Below, one piece after another: positions 4,808-5,397 of a DNA stretch of 5,397 nt (within the stretch, counting starts at the first letter, position 1; each line of letters starts with the position of its first letter). The stretch spans positions 1-5,397 of the forward strand of contig JAUXEE010000173.1 of assembly GCA_030618065.1 (NCBI GenBank), written 5' to 3'. The DNA is from Gemmatimonadota bacterium. GTDB lineage: Bacteria; Gemmatimonadota; Gemmatimonadetes; Longimicrobiales; Gaopeijiaceae. The notes below the pieces were generated by a model. The model was not told the DNA's origin and made no database searches. It was given only the letters and a program-made list of their open reading frames with translations. A program made the translations under genes and the position numbers.

Positions 4808-5397
4808 ATGCGCCCCCACCTCCCCATCTTCTTCAGAGTCCTGATCCTCGGCTCTCTACTCCTTTCAGGTTGCAAGGGTACCGCCCCACGGACAGAGGAG
4901 TCTCAACCACCGTTGGGAACCCCGGAGCGCATCGTCGCCATCGGGGACCTTCATGGCGATCTTGCCGCGGCGCGAGCGGCCCTGCGTCTGGGAGGAGCCA
5001 TCGATGGAAACGACCGGTGGATCGGCGGGGAACTCGTAGTCATCCAGACCGGAGACATCCTTGACCGAGGAGACGACGAGGAAGAGATCTTCAAGCTCTT
5101 TCAGCGCCTCAAGGAGGAAGCCGAAGCCGCCGGGGGAGCCGTTCACAATCTCAACGGCAACCACGAGTTGATGAACGCCTATCTCGACTTCCGGTACGTG
5201 ACGGAGGGTGGGTTCGGTGACTTCGAGGAAGCATCACAGATCGTTGAACTCGATTCCCTCCTCTCTTCCCTGGAACCTCAGCAGAGAGGTAGAGCAGCTG
5301 CCTTCCGTCCCGGGGGTCCGGTTGCGGGCGTACTTGCCCAGTGGGAAACGGCGCTCATCGTCGGGAGTAGCCTCTTTGCCCATGGGGGCATCCTACC
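4808..5397 (+). CDS. Lipoprotein metallophosphoesterase, Shewanella-like phosphatase type (3' end cut)
   Basis: The frame is open from ATG 4808 to the window edge, giving 196 residues so far, so the gene is incomplete here. Residues 1-22 form a lipoprotein signal: a hydrophobic core, then LLSGC with Cys22 as the lipidation site. The mature protein should therefore be anchored to a membrane outside the cytoplasm. From residue 42 it shows the PPP-type metallophosphatase motifs in order: IGDLHGD (45-51), TGDILDRGD (81-89), NGNHE (116-120) and AHGG (191-194). These supply the two-metal site (D47, H49, D83, N118, H192) and the catalytic H119. RYVTEGGF (129-136) and FRPGGP (166-171) resemble bacterial Shewanella-like phosphatases. 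The product should remove phosphate from phosphoproteins or small phosphoesters; the substrate is unknown. It has a clear AGGAGG ribosome site. It diverges from the symporter operon across about 108 bases, and no functional link is evident. Family confidence is high. Confidence 0.93.
   Translation, partial: MRPHLPIFFRVLILGSLLLSGCKGTAPRTEESQPPLGTPERIVAIGDLHGDLAAARAALRLGGAIDGNDRWIGGELVVIQTGDILDRGDDEEEIFKLFQRLKEEAEAAGGAVHNLNGNHELMNAYLDFRYVTEGGFGDFEEASQIVELDSLLSSLEPQQRGRAAAFRPGGPVAGVLAQWETALIVGSSLFAHGGIL

Noticed and set aside
1..5397. Transposon, CRISPR, tRNA or rRNA elements
   Set aside because: No transposase frame, terminal repeats with target duplications, regularly spaced repeats, or cloverleaf/rRNA-like sequence was seen on either strand.

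Overview
The window is GC-rich (roughly 60 % by eye) and bacterial. A classical lipobox on one protein, Shine-Dalgarno sites and tightly packed genes point to a Gram-negative-type bacterium. The phylum cannot be fixed from this sequence alone. No RNA gene, CRISPR array, transposase or origin was seen.

Layout. (1) Bases 1 to about 622, + strand: an internal piece of a pyruvate formate-lyase-like glycyl radical enzyme. It carries an in-frame TAG, and its similarity stops abruptly near 622, before the catalytic cysteine and glycyl radical site could be reached, so it is a gene remnant. (2) About 623-1292: a stretch with no gene I can support. It holds several hairpins, two of which look terminator-like on the + strand. 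(3) 1293-4699, - strand: a compact operon read right to left. Its order is a 66-residue unknown small protein, an SDF-family (dicarboxylate/acidic amino acid:cation) symporter, and two tandem M29/NicX-like metalloenzymes. (4) 4700-4807: a short divergent promoter region with two small palindromes. (5) 4808 to beyond the window end, + strand: a lipid-anchored PPP-type metallophosphoesterase resembling the Shewanella-like phosphatases, cut off by the window edge.

How the genes may work together. The symporter keeps the residues that bind acidic substrates in GltPh. Its stop codon overlaps the start of the first metalloenzyme gene by 8 bases, and the second metalloenzyme follows after 34 bases. 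The simplest reading (inference) is an uptake-and-cleavage module: import of an anionic amino acid, peptide-like or dicarboxylate compound, followed by hydrolysis or ring cleavage in the cytoplasm. The most notable point is that the two metalloenzyme paralogs differ at one predicted metal ligand (Glu261 in one, Gln248 in the other). This suggests that one copy has changed chemistry, or is a non-catalytic or regulatory partner. The small protein has a strong ribosome site, while the symporter has almost none. The small gene's stop codon lies in the loop of a hairpin just before the symporter start, which suggests translational coupling.
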